From: Alternaria dauci
Lineage: Eukaryota; Ascomycota; Dothideomycetes; Pleosporales; Pleosporaceae
DNA length: 64,000 bases
Reading direction: 5' to 3'
Assembly: GCF_042100115.1 (NCBI RefSeq)
Contig: NC_091277.1
Span: 1,550,001 to 1,614,000, forward strand
Both the position numbers and the translations under genes were made by a program. Numbering within the stretch: position 1 is the first letter of the stretch; each line of letters begins with the position of its first letter. The notes under the pieces are model-generated. The model had not been told where the DNA came from. It was given only the letters and a program-made list of their open reading frames with translations, and did not search any database. Positions 44,491-57,836 of this stretch are shown here, piece after piece.

Positions 44491-46721
44491 TCACTCCTTC
44501 ACCATCTTCTCTTCCATGGCCTCAGGCGGCGTATCCGATCCCTCGCCCTCCACAATCTGCGGCCCCTTCCCAGGCTTCTTCCTCCCTGTGACGTCTGCCC
44601 AGATTGCCTTGAAAGTACGAACACTGGTCTTCCTTCCCTCCCAAAGCGGATACAACCCAACCGCAAAACACGAACAAAACATCCACAGAATACCGACTAC
44701 AACCCAGCCTGTAAAGAACTTCTTACTAAAGATGTACGAAGACCCGTACATGGGCATAGGCCACAATACGAGGAAAGATATGGCCATGAAGAGAGTCAAC
44801 CAGCGCGCAATACGCGAGGCTTTGAGCAGCTTGGCCTGTTCTTCCTCTTCGGCTTCAATGGCCCGTCGTTGCTCGCCGGGGATCCGTTCCATGTCTACGT
44901 TTGCGGCCAGCGCGAGATCGTGGTCGTCGCCTTTGCGGATGGCTTTCATGCTCTGCCAATCGTAGTTTTGGGGGCCGAAAGCATATGTGAAAACGGGAAT
45001 GAAGATGATGGGCGAAAGCAGGGCGACGACGTTGCCTGCTAGCATGGGGTTATTGGCGCCGGTTGTGAGGACTGTCAACTCTCCGCTTTCTTTCTGGGCG
45101 GTCACGAGCCAGGCGATGAGAGAACAGGCGAAACCGAGGGGTGGGGTAAAGGTTGCCGCTACCCAATTCATTTTCGACCACATTAGTGTGAGCGTAGCAG
45201 GGAGAACTGCAGACGAGATTATCACGCCCATGAGTAGGTAGAGATATCCCATACTGATGCCGATGTAGTACAGTCCTGTGCTCCATGCTGCCATGGCGAC
45301 AGCGAAGCCGACAACCATGGTGTGTGACATGTAGATGAGTTGCTTTCCGGTAGCTTTGGGGTTAATATAAGTCTGGGGAGTGTTAGCGGAATCATCCTGT
45401 CGAGTGTGGAGGTATGATTACTTGATAGAAATCATATGTGAAGATTGAAGATACGGCGATAAGTTCCGCAGACATGGCTGATGTCACGGCCATGAAGACA
45501 AGAAGTAACACCGCTGCAGCACCTCCCGATCCCATCAACGCAACGGCCGCTGTAGGCAATACTAGTCCAGCTGTCACATCGGCATCAGCCATGCGGTTGG
45601 GATAGCCTGGGAAAACTGGGTTGTTTTCTAGGGCGATGGCACTGAGACCCATGGTGGTAGCAGCTAGCCACGGGATCGCGAACCAGGACAGACCACCCAT
45701 GATGTATCCTGGTAGCGCATCGACAGGACTGGCGGCAATGGCCTTGTTGTAGTAACCGTTGTCGCAGAATACAGTACCGAAGTTACCCACGATGTTGATG
45801 ACGAAGAAGATGGCACCCTCCTTCGAGCGCATGGTCAGGTAAGAGCCGCCAGCATTTCCTTCAACAGGGTGATCCGATGCGGCTTTTACCAATAGGTCGA
45901 AGACTTTGCCAGGGCTCCCAAGATTCTCGTTGGTCGCATATGCGGTGAAAGCAAACATCAAGAGGATGATCAGGATGACCACGGTGTGTGCTGGAATTCG
46001 GATTTAGCGACCCTTTCATAAAACTCAAAAAAGAGGGGATGTACCATAGTCAGTCAAGAAAGTAGCCTTGATGCCTCCGAACATGGTGTATAACACCACA
46101 CCAACGGGTAGGAGGAAACAGGCAGCAGCAGTGTGCATACCAGTAAGCTTCGTACGTTAGTCTGAAATTGAAACAAGACCATAGGTACACTTACTGAAGT
46201 CACAACAGCAGAACCGCCTGTCAACAACATGGAGGTAACAAGGATATTGGTGAAGAGACCAAAGACCATGAAAACGATATGTGTTACAGCACCATACCGA
46301 GCCCTGATAACCTCAAGAAACGTGTGCGCATTGGGAGCTCTTCGCTTTAGTTCGATAGCGATCGTAGCAAACAGGATGATCTGAACAGTGGCTCCTGAGG
46401 CATACCAGAAAGGACCGGATACACCATATCGATAGGCAACAGCGCTGGACTGGAGGAGTGTAGCTGCCCATGTCCAGGACGATACTACGGCTGAGGCGAC
46501 AAGTCCTGATTTTACTGTACGACCAGCGGTTGAGAACATCTCGGAAGTCTGGAGCTCATAGTTGTATCTCTTGAGTACGAATGTCGTCAAGATCATGCCT
46601 AACCTATGCCAAGTTAGCAAAGGTCTTGTGGACGGAGACATGACACTTACGAAAAGGCAAAACCCAGACCTATCACAATGCCATAGCCGAAACCCTGGCT
46701 CAGCGGCGGAGGGGTACTCAT
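44491..46721 (-). CDS. DUR3: high-affinity urea transporter Dur3
   Basis: Plasma-membrane urea/H+ symporter of the sodium:solute symporter family, used for nitrogen scavenging. Five exons, 46721-46651, 46603-46195, 46147-46045, 45990-45422 and 45372-44491, give about 677 aa, close to the usual fungal length. The start is [20 protein letters not shown]; junctions rebuild [40 protein letters not shown] and [15 protein letters not shown]. Family landmarks include [48 protein letters not shown] and the conserved FTYDFYQTYINP. A charged cytosolic tail follows the last helices. The exon 3 acceptor is GAAG rather than YAG-type. The neighbouring gene on the same strand is a nucleoside transporter. 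Confidence 0.93.
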
Positions 46722-48483
46722 GCTGGGCGAGCACAACAAATACCCAAGGTGGTAGAAAGCAGCAGCTAGCAAGTAGAAAGTACTACGCCGTGGGAGGTAC
46801 GAGAAGCTTGGATGTATTTAAGCTCGCGACTAAGCACCGCTCCGACGTCAATGCAAAAAGCTTCAGTCAGAAGCCGACGGCACGAGACGTCTAGATGAGG
46901 ACGTCGACTAAGATAAACCCAAAATACCACCGTTCATCTGCCGGTCGCACAAGGCAAGCGTAGCCAGGCATAGGGCTAGCGTGCATAACGGCGGATGATA
47001 GTTGACATTGACAGCGATCGCGGCCATGTATTACACTTTCTGCATGGTTCAAGCGGCTTTCGTGGGGTTGAGCAACATCAGGGCGCATGTTTTGGGTGGA
47101 AACGATCTCCGCACCCCGGTATATCCCGATAACGCAGCGAAATACTGTAGATAAGATGCGATTCTTTGTGTGACGGCTTTTACTCAGCACGGGCTGGGAC
47201 CAATTGTAGAGCCGGACGGCTTTATGGTTGTCCTCGTTGGGCAGCTTACCGGGCTGTTCGCGATAGAAGGAGCGCAGACGTCAAGAGCCGTCAACAGATT
47301 GTGATACCAAGGGAGGCAAATATGCGTGTATTTGCAATACTTAAGCCATAGGCCAAGCCTTAGCATCTTGGTGACACGACGCCGGAAAGACGTTGGAGGG
47401 CGGAGAAAGCGATTGCTGTCCTCTGTCAAGCTTCCAACGGCAATCTTAGCGTCCTCGCTTGACTGCCATTTGTGACCGGTGATTGGATGTCGATGATTTC
47501 TTATCTTTTTGGCGGGATTGGCAGTCCCAGATGCCAGATCGCGTTGGTATTGCATCTGATAGTGTTGATGATTGACTGGGGACAGGCAGAGCAACCTCAT
47601 CGTTGACACGTTGTTATTGCATCGTGCATCGAAATCTGTAGTGGCGGGTAATTAGCGTTCAACCTTGGTAGGCATCCCACGCTGTTGGTAAAACATATAA
47701 GATATTCCTAGGTTGAAATTGGACCATGGAGACGATGACATGCAGGTTGCCTTGAGCACACCGACAGAGCGTGTTGGTACGAAGGCGCTTTCTCTATCGC
47801 CAAAGCTAGCTCAAGCTTGGCGATGCAGGAGCCAATGCCAGCACAACTAACCGCACTTCACTTCATGGCACAGTCTTGTTCTCGAGAAACAAAATGTCTG
47901 TCATGCAGACTCGCTCATGAGCACAGAAAGAGACCCTGGAAATATCAACCTCGTGGCCTTGGTAGCACTCATTGGCATGTACTCGCGTATGACTACCATG
48001 TCGCATCCACAACAAAAGGACGAAGCCATGGATTGAGAAGATACGTTTCCATGCCTTATGCAAAACATAAAACCGCCGTCAAGCCTCCGGCATCACCTCG
48101 CACAAGCCGACACAAGTTAGAAACGAGATTGCAATGTTGTGCGCCGTGAAGGGACTACCGCTTTTGGCAACGCTAACCTAATCGAGGCAACATGTCGTGT
48201 GTAAAAGGGCGACGCCAAGGTAGCATTCTTGTCAAAGGGCGAAGGACACAACTCATAGTGCGCCAACCTCCCATAATTTTGGACACAAAGCGCTGATAGC
48301 CTTCGAAGCAATTATGATTCTCGTACAAGAATATTTGAAGTAAAAGTATTCATTCCTTATTAGGATCCATGTACTACTAGATGGGTATCTTCTACACCTG
48401 ACAGCTTACTAACATAACATTTTAGGACCACCAAACAGCGAATCCTCAGCAATGCACTAATTCATACGACTCCAACTCGAAAC
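46722..48483. other. intergenic region upstream of Dur3
   Basis: About 1.8 kb between the Dur3 start and the 3' end of the nucleoside transporter gene. No coding signal. Within the 800 bases next to Dur3 there are several GATA-type hexamers (annotated separately). Confidence 0.45.
46911..47506. promoter_or_regulatory. candidate GATA-factor (AreA-type) sites upstream of Dur3
   Basis: HGATAR-like hexamers lie at 46911-46916 (AGATAA), 47127-47132 (CGATAA), 47149-47155 (AGATAAG) and, reversed, 47501-47506 (TTATCT), about 190-790 bases upstream of the Dur3 start codon. Fungal urea permease genes are known to be under nitrogen catabolite control by GATA activators, so these are plausible sites. 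Such hexamers also occur by chance. Confidence 0.35.
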
Positions 48484-50479
48484 CTACGCGCCAGAGCTGA
48501 AGTTGGACCCGTCGAGGACCACAAGTCCGGCAACCGAAGCACTTGACAAGGTGGAGAAGACACCAGTGACAAGAGCCGACAGAGCAAGACGCGAGACATC
48601 GCCGCTGCGACCGGGACTGATCTGGCTGAGCACACCAATTTGAGTACCCAGTGAACCGATGTTGCCGAAACCGCACAGAGCGTAGGTAGCGATGAGGCGA
48701 GAGCGGGGGCTAAGGGTGTGGTAAGGAGACTCTGGCTTCGGGTCGACGAGCGCTTGGAATGCGACAAACTCGTTGGTAATGACCTTGATACCAATGAGAC
48801 GGGCCACGAGAAGCAGGTCGTTGCCTTGGCGCGAAACACCGAGGAGGAAGGCAACTGGGTACAAGACGTAACCGAGGATCAACTCGAGTGTCAGGTCGTA
48901 GTCGCCATCGAGGTTGATGTAGCGTCCCCACCAGGTTAGCAGACCGTCGACCAAGTTGAGGAGGGCGATGATACACAAAAGTGTAGAGACGATCATACCG
49001 GCGATCTTGAGACCGAGCCAGGCACCGTTTGCGAAGGCGTGGAGGGCGTTGGCGGCCTTGTGCTCATCATCGTCCGGTACGACAACGCGACCGGCGGTAA
49101 GAGTCTCCTCGGTCTCGGGGTATCGCAGCTTACTGAAGGCCAGCGAGGCGGGAATACTCATGACGCAAGATGAGATCAGGGCTTGCGGGTTGAGGCCCAT
49201 ACCAATGTAGGCAACCAGAACACTACCGGCGATAGTAGCGAATCCAGAGCACATGACTTGGTGCATTTCGGCCATGGTAAGGTGGGGAACGAAGGGCTTG
49301 ATCAACATGGCGGATTCACCCTGACCAATAAAGGGAGACGCGGAAGCAACGACGGCCTCGGCACCCGACACGCGCATGGCCCAGAAGAAGAAGACGGCGA
49401 ATTTACCGATAAACCACTGAAGAATACCCCAGTAGTACAGGAGCTGGACGAACGAGACGAAGAAGATGATGGCAGGGATAACACTGAAAATGAAGTATGT
49501 GTTGGCCGCAATATCTGGGGTTGTCAAGAACGCAACACCATCTTTGGCGAAACCCAGGAGCAGACGCGCGAGCTCGGAGATGAAGTTGAAGATGTCGTAT
49601 CCAGCCTTGGTACGGAGGACGAACAGGGCAATGATAAACTGCATCAGCATGCCGACGATGACGGTGTGCCAGACAATCATGCCGCGATTGCGGGAAGTCG
49701 CCCAGAAGCCGAAAATGAAAACGAGGAGACCGAACAGCGAGACAGCACGGTTGGCACGCGTGTTGTCCTCGCTTTCCTCGCTGGCAAAGGATCCAACAAT
49801 GATGACGGCGATGGTAAGGGCGGCAGCGGCAGGAATGCGCAACTTCTCCGGGATGAGGTTTGCAAATCTCGTTCCAGTGTTGGTCCAGATCCAGTGCATG
49901 GGCTTGGTGACGACGGTGATGGGGATATGGAGAGTGATCAGGCGGATCATAATGGCCAACCAAAACAAGAATGGAATGATCCAGTTCTTGTCGTGGCGGT
50001 GCACGACTACACTGGCAATCCACCATCTGATACTGTCAGCCCGAAATACTCGAGATAATGGACACGGAAAATGCGCCTTACCCAGTGAAGAGGGCTCCAA
50101 GGAAGATGTGGATAGGCAGTCTGAACGTCCTGTAGAATACAGACATGGAACTGTACCAGGGCTTCTTCTCTGCCTCCATCTCGGGATCAGATGAGCTGCG
50201 CGTGGCCTTTTCGACTTCATAGTCGTAACCACCCGCCTTCTCGACGTCACCAGCAGAATGGCGCTGGTGGAGTTGGCTGTCAAGAGCACTGGGCTGGAAC
50301 AACTTGCTGGTCTTCTCGTCCGTGGTTCCCGTGGTGTAGACAATGTTGTCAGGGTGGGCCGCACGCGCGCTGTGGTGCACGTGTGGATGGTCGTGCTCGC
50401 GAGCAATGTCTAGCGCCGGGTCGTTGTTGTGGGCGACACCAGCACCCGGCGTTGTGTGTGTATCTCGAACATCGGCCAT
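48484..50479 (-). CDS. concentrative nucleoside transporter (CNT/NupC family)
   Basis: Ion-coupled nucleoside importer. Exons 50479-50082 and 50026-48484 give about 646 aa, with a 55-nt intron (GTAAGG donor, TATCAG acceptor, phase 2) rebuilding LFTGWWIASVVVH. The hydrophilic N-terminal region of roughly 110 residues has a His-rich part (EHDHPHVHHSARAAH). The membrane domain carries CNT landmarks: the pore/gating segment FIGQGESAMLIKPF, the late TNEFVAFQAL motif and CGFGNIGSLGTQIGVL, which contribute to substrate and cation binding in the family. Ascomycetes do not all have CNT genes, so its presence suggests active uptake of external nucleosides (inference). The start at MADVRDTH is preferred to an upstream ATG because of length and a better context. 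Confidence 0.92.
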
Positions 50480-53400
50480 GGCGACAAATAGGCACGAGGG
50501 CAATTCCTGGACAGAGTTGAACGATGAGGAACTGTTGGCTCTCACATATGAGTCGGCCCTCACGGGAAATATATTTTCGCACCGTGGCTCGCGCTACCAC
50601 CAAAGTGGAGGGATCGCACCGTCGCTGGCCCAGACAAACAGTTGAACGGGCTCCGGACGGTCACTTGGCAACTTCCTCTTTCGCCATGGCCACAGCACCG
50701 TAGTGCAGGATCCCATTGGCTTCCGGTCGTCTCCGCTTTCTGGAACAACTACCATCTCATGTTGGTGCTCGCTTACTCGCTGCTCGCGGTCCTGTCTTTC
50801 GTGTCAAACCGCCCTCAGTACCGGCCGGCCTACCGCGCTTCTGCAACCCCGACCAGGTTCTTATCTTTCCCCAGCATTGATAGTCTGTGCTGGGGCCAAT
50901 CACGGAGATGAACGTGCTGGACCGTCCGCCTAGTCTGTGATAAGCGGCGGCGAATATGCGCCCCTCCTCGGTTGAGGCTCTCTTTTTGGCTTCGCGTGGC
51001 GTTCTCGAAGCAGCACCTCTGTCCTTGCAAGCCGACCTCCATCGTCTTCCCCGAGGTCGACGATTCCGCCCTCTTGGGACCATGTCCAGAAGCAATTGCC
51101 GGGGTCTAGCAGCAATCACAACAGGGGCGAAACCACACTTGGCTCCATCCGCGAACCATTGTCAATTTTCGCCTGTATGTTTGTCTTGTGGATGTGATGT
51201 GGATGTGTTGTGGACCCTCTGAACTGCAGATCAGACCAAAGGACAGTGTCTGACGCAAGGAGACCCTCCTACCCACTCCTATGACTGGAGCACACGCCGA
51301 CGCCATGGTAAGACACGGCGTGCGCCTCAATTGGCGTGTGCTGGACTGGAGTTCCTCAAGGTTATCTTTCCAGCGAGTCTCGGTCAGCGCTATCACCTTC
51401 GTTCCGATAACCAGGTCTGCGCTAGACATGTTCGACCATCGAGCGCGCTTGTGTGGTTATCCTGCAGGTGATGGGAGCTGGGGTTCTTATCACGAGGACA
51501 CGCAGGACACGCATCGAGATATTTGCGCCGAATCATGTTGCGGACCTCGCCTGTGTATACACTTTGGACACCCGCTCTCTTGGCCGGCACAGCGATCTTG
51601 ACATGGTTTCAAGCGCAGCGTACAGTAATGAATGCCATTCAAGATGCGCAGGTGGGCTCACCCTCTTAGCCTCGACCCTTCCCCGCAGCGGGCCCAACCC
51701 AGCCCCATGCGGTAGCCCATCGTGTGGGCTGCCATCACCTCCAAATGAGCTGCGAAACCCAGCGTAACAGAACTCATTTCCAACAGAAGCTCAGGAACTG
51801 GGAAATTCTGCTCCCCGTAGCTTCGACTCGGTGTGTCATGGAACGACATGCTAGGGCGCGTCCTCGGCACAACCTGTCGTCAGGCTTACCATCCCGCCCT
51901 ACGCGAAGCAACCAGTTACAATTTACAGTACATAATCATAGCTTGTGTGGCGTCCGCTACAATCGCAATCACGGAATACCACCAACTAAGAGGCACAGCC
52001 ATCCGCGGAGCCTCAGTCGTACCATCCGTCTCCCACTCGTAGGATCATGATGGATGCGGTTTGTTTTCACATAGCGGAGCACCTTACTTTTTGGCATCCG
52101 GAATGACCGTAATCTCGGACAGCTCCTATCAGTGTTTGTAAGACGTTCCCCACTTCTTGGAGGTGCGGCATGGGCCAAGGACGATTTGGTACGCATACCA
52201 CATCAAACACATACAAAGCCACCCAATGCGCTATTCGGTAAGGTTTATTGAACTGTCTTGGGTAAAGACGGCAACAAGACTGCAGTCCGATGATCGGCTG
52301 TTTGCGAAGGAGGGGCTGTGACAAGGCCGATACTCATGCCCACCAGGTCTGAGGAAGCCCCCTTGAAATGGCGAGGAAGTGCACGAGTCGACTCTGTACA
52401 AAGTATCAAATCCGGCATACCAAGTGTTTGGAAATACTTACTAGATTCTGTCCAAGTACTGAGTCTGCATTGTAGAGCCACAGTACTACCAGTCTGTCAG
52501 ATTACGCTTCTTTCTAGCCCCAGCTAGGATGTCTTTCCTGCGAACACACCCAACACACTTCCTCTCGTACCATCATCGCTCACGAATCTGGCATCTACGT
52601 ACTCGCACGCCGCACATCGCACCGAACACGTCACGAATCCAGTATACGCACATTGCATGCCCCTGGCCACTACATACGCATCATGTTAGCCCACTCCCAT
52701 TCCCGTAGCCATACACACAACACACTACCCAACCGCAAAGCCTCGCCCAGAACGCGTCAAAAAGAATACAAGAAACACGCTTCGAACGCCACGATAAGGT
52801 TACGGGACACACCATTTTGACATGGCGGCAGGGTAACGCACATGCCTAGCTCAAGACGACCAGCCGCTTCGTCTTGGTTGGACACAGAATCTGGTCCTAC
52901 CTACCTAGGTCAGATGTGTCTAGGTCCATGTGCCTGGTCCTACATGTTGGGTCAGGACTGTGTACTCGGTGCTACCAATCGTTGTTTGGCGATATTAGAA
53001 ACAATGCAAGAAGGCAGACAGGCGAACAGGCAATCACGCAGATGTGTTTCGTCACGTCAGTGATTGCGAGTAGCACCGTCTCATGTCAAGGCACTGTCAC
53101 AAGACGGGTGCGACGTCTCGAGTGGACGAGACGAGACCAATTTGCTCCTATACTTCCATGTGATACAGTAGTCATGTTAGATACAGCAGAGCATAACTGC
53201 CCATTTCGAAGGTGTGATACCGAAGCCTAAACCTGCTGGTCCTTTAATCCTTCCAAAGCACAGGAGGCAAACAAAGCTTTGGTTTTGCTGCGGCGGACAT
53301 TCCTTTAACATGAGTGGTTATTTCAACAGGTGCGGTTATTTCAAATCAGATGTGTACGAGAAAGGGTATAAACGAGCCTACCAAGTCCCCGTTGATTAAT

Positions 53401-53540
53401 ACAACATACCGTACACCATGCACCAGCCCAATGCCGCTAAAGACAACAACAAAAACAACGAGACTATTGATAGAACAATGCAGATTACTACAACACCCAT
53501 GTCACAGCGGCAACCCAGAGGAATGGAAAGACCGAAGCTC
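50480..53540. other. long gene-poor region
   Basis: About 3.1 kb between the nucleoside transporter start and the Gcn5 3' end. Open frames are short and overlapping on both strands, with no domain or credible splice chain. The part from 52540 to 52780 is C/A-rich with CACA runs. Confidence 0.4.
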
Positions 53541-55138
<1,598 letters not shown>

Positions 55139-55345
55139 GTTGTGGTGTAGGGCGCTTTCTGCTATGTAGTCGCGCCTTCTCTCGGCCCTGCGCGTGGTGT
55201 TGACTGCATGCCGGGGAAGGTGCGCCTCCCACGCTAACGGCCCCACACCAATCAATGGCCGACGAGCAACCAAAGGCCACCAAGCAGCTTCTCACGGCGA
55301 CCCAAGAGAATACAAAGATCCCGCGCAATTGCACCCCCAGAAAAC
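55139..55345. promoter_or_regulatory. bidirectional promoter, Gcn5 and Ost5
   Basis: Only about 207 bases separate the divergent start codons of Gcn5 (minus) and Ost5 (plus). A CCAAT pentamer lies at 55248-55252, a possible HAP-complex site; assignment is inference. Confidence 0.4.
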
Positions 55346-55753
55346 ATGTCGAGCCCGCTTGTAGACGTGTGGGAGGCCGCTGCGTCTTCGCCCTTTAGCC
55401 CGGCCATTGGAAAAGACACGCAGTTCACCGTCGGCTTCGTGCTGCTAGCCACATGTATGTTGGAAGCTCTGCTCTCGTGCTTGGTCGTGGTGGAGCTATA
55501 CTAACGACGCGCAGCCCTCGTCCTGACGACGCTCTTCGGCATGAGTATGCGACACACTCTTGCCCTTCTCCAGCGAACCTCTGCTTATCCGCAAACAGAC
55601 CGATCCCTCGTCAACCTCCCCGTTCTCGGTGGTCCGGCTGCACTAGCATTCGGGTACGTGGCCTCGAAAGACGCAAGATGCGGCGGCCAGCGACTGACTC
55701 CAAACAGCTTCGGTGCAGTGTACATGATTTGCGCAGTCGGCGTCTACGTCTAG
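55346..55753 (+). CDS. OST5: oligosaccharyltransferase subunit Ost5
   Basis: Small ER membrane subunit of the N-glycosylation complex. Exons 55346-55454, 55515-55653 and 55708-55753 give 97 aa. The first intron has GTATGT and CTAAC signals with a GCGCAG acceptor (phase 1); the second has GTACGT and CAAACAG (phase 2). The start MSSPLVDVWEAAASSPFSPA leads to IGKDTQFTVGFVLLATSLVL, the first membrane helix, with the conserved DTQ before it. The second helix ends at the terminus FGAVYMICAVGVYV, matching the yeast Ost5 ending FGVYV. Length is close to the 86-residue yeast protein. The call rests on the DTQ, two helices and the VYV end. Confidence 0.8.
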
Positions 55754-55887
55754 TTTCCTACCTACTTCTCGGTCCGGCGTTAGGGGCATGCTCTGTGTAC
55801 AATCTATCGAATACCAAATAAAAAGTTCAAGACACGCGATTCTACCTGCGCAATCCCCCACATCCCATACACTCACAACACAGCACC

Positions 55888-57117
55888 ATGGATCAAGACG
55901 AGCCCCCGGTCCTTAGCGCAGTGTCGAGCTCTGCCCGACAGCTGTATCTTCTCCTGCGTTGCATCGCCTTCTCCAACAAGGCCCACGTCCAGATCAGCGA
56001 CATTGGCGTCAAGCTCGCTGTCGATGAGGCAAGCGTCATGGAAGGTACGTCTGCGCCCAACCAACCCTGCGCCCTTCTCTAGACTGACGCCGCAATAGCT
56101 TCCGCCTTCCTCGACAAGGCTCTCTTCACAACTTACACCTTCAATGCGCCTGCCCCACTGCAAACCTCCCAACACTCCGACAGCGATGACGAATCCGAGC
56201 CACCATCTACATCCACGCCAGCATTTCAAATCTCCCTTCCCGCTCTCCTCGAGACCCTTCAGATCTTCGGTCTCACCGACCCCTCCACATCCAGGCCACC
56301 ATGGGCGCGCGACGCTCCTTACCCGGCCAGCACAGCCTTTACAGGAAACAACATACTGGGGGGCATGAACAACCTGTGTCGGATAAGCTACCATAACCCT
56401 GGTGCTCCGCTCGTCGTGACTCTGACCGAGGCAAGCATACGCACACAATGCGACCTCACGACATACGAGCCCGAATACGCAGACGAGATACCATTTGATC
56501 GCCAGGCCCTTGCTCTCAAGGTCATCATGCGAGGCAGCTGGCTATACGACGCAATACAAGAACTATCATCCACAAGCCCAGAGAAGCTCACCATGTATGC
56601 AAAGACAGTACGCGGTAAACCCTTCTTCGCCCTAGCATCGTCCGGCACTCTGGGCTCTGCCCGCGTCGAGTTCAACAACCAGCCTCAGCCCTCGGCCTTC
56701 CGCACTCCTGCATCTACAAATCTCAACGCCAACAACGAGACAGCAGATCAAGCAACCAATCTGCTCGAAACCTTCCAGCTGAGCGATCCACAGGCTGTCC
56801 TTCGCTCATCCTACAAGTTCAGCTTGATACAAAAGGCTGCGCGCGCCATGAGTGTTGCAACCAAAGTCAGTATACGAGCAGATACCCAAGGTGTACTGAG
56901 TTTGCAGTTCATGATCGAGCTTGAGGCTGGCGTACCGAGCTCTCAGACCGCGACTGGAGCCGCTGCAGGTGCCAAGCTAAGTTTCGTCGACTTCCGCTTC
57001 GTCCCACTCGTGCAAGACGATGACGATGAAGAGGCCGAGGCTGGCGATGCTGATGAAACCATTATCCACAACGGGACCGGAAGCGGCCAAGAGAGCGGAG
57101 ATCAAGATGCGCTTTGA
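55888..57117 (+). CDS. RAD1: checkpoint clamp subunit Rad1 (9-1-1 complex)
   Basis: PCNA-like subunit of the Rad9-Rad1-Hus1 clamp loaded at damaged DNA to activate the checkpoint kinase. Exons 55888-56044 and 56099-57117 give about 391 aa, with a 54-nt intron (GTACGT donor, CAATAG acceptor, phase 1). The first exon (LYLLLRCIAFSNKAHVQISD) and the start of the second (MEASAFLDKALFTTYTF) match the first clamp domain of Rad1. NNLCRISYHNPGAPLVVTLT lies in the middle, SSYKFSLIQKAARAMSVATK in the second domain, and SFVDFRFVPL at the end, followed by an acidic tail (DDDDEEAEAGDADE). Human and fission yeast Rad1 are shorter by the tail and an inserted loop. Confidence 0.88.
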
Positions 57118-57836
57118 TGATTATGCTTGCAGTAATCACGGACAGCAAGGATGATGGATGTTTTTTTTGTTCAGCATGTCCCGAATCTGTTTGTCTATTG
57201 TGTCTGCAACTCCTGCTCCAGACGAAAACAGCAAAAGGAGAAGCCCACGATTCGTACAATGCCTTTTGTGCTGATTTTGCCAAGATCCTTCTTTTCATAG
57301 ACGCAGAGAACAGCCTCCCAGCTAAAGACTGGCCGAGCTCCTGCCGCCAACAATGACTCCATACGTGAACTATCCTCTTTCAATGCACCAAGGAAACTCC
57401 GCCCAAGGAAAATGTCGAGTGTGGTAGAGCCAATGCGCCTGTGCTTTGTGGTATGGGAAACCAACCAGACCTATAATCTTGTCCCAATCAAGAATTCAAT
57501 TTGACTATCATGACCCTGCAAATCTTGCCCACACCCCGGCGTCGGGATCCATGATTTCAAGTAATGCGTGCGTTTACGGGGATTTCTTACTTTCTTTCTA
57601 CTTTTTTAACTTTCCATATACGTAGTGCCGGGCTTTGTTATTCAATCTGATGCCCTCTTTATCGATGTTCGTACTGAGCCGTAGTAACCGTCGCGAACGA
57701 GGGTCCGACGTGTGCGGTTCTTCTGTTACCGTCGTATTAGATTCGCGTCTCGATCGGGTGTTGTTCGTGCGCTGCGCGGAGCGACTTAGAACTCGAGTTC
57801 AGCTACCACGGGCATTAGCAATGGTTTGCGAATGCT
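57118..57836. other. convergent 3' flanks
   Basis: About 720 bases between the Rad1 stop and the end of Toa1. No gene seen. Confidence 0.45.

Noticed and set aside
44002..45042. Plus-strand open frame of 346 codons
   Set aside because: Most of it is antisense to the Dur3 gene, and its composition is not protein-like.
49183..50058. Plus-strand open frame of 291 codons
   Set aside because: Antisense shadow of the nucleoside transporter; Asp/Glu/Gly-rich as expected from such overlap.
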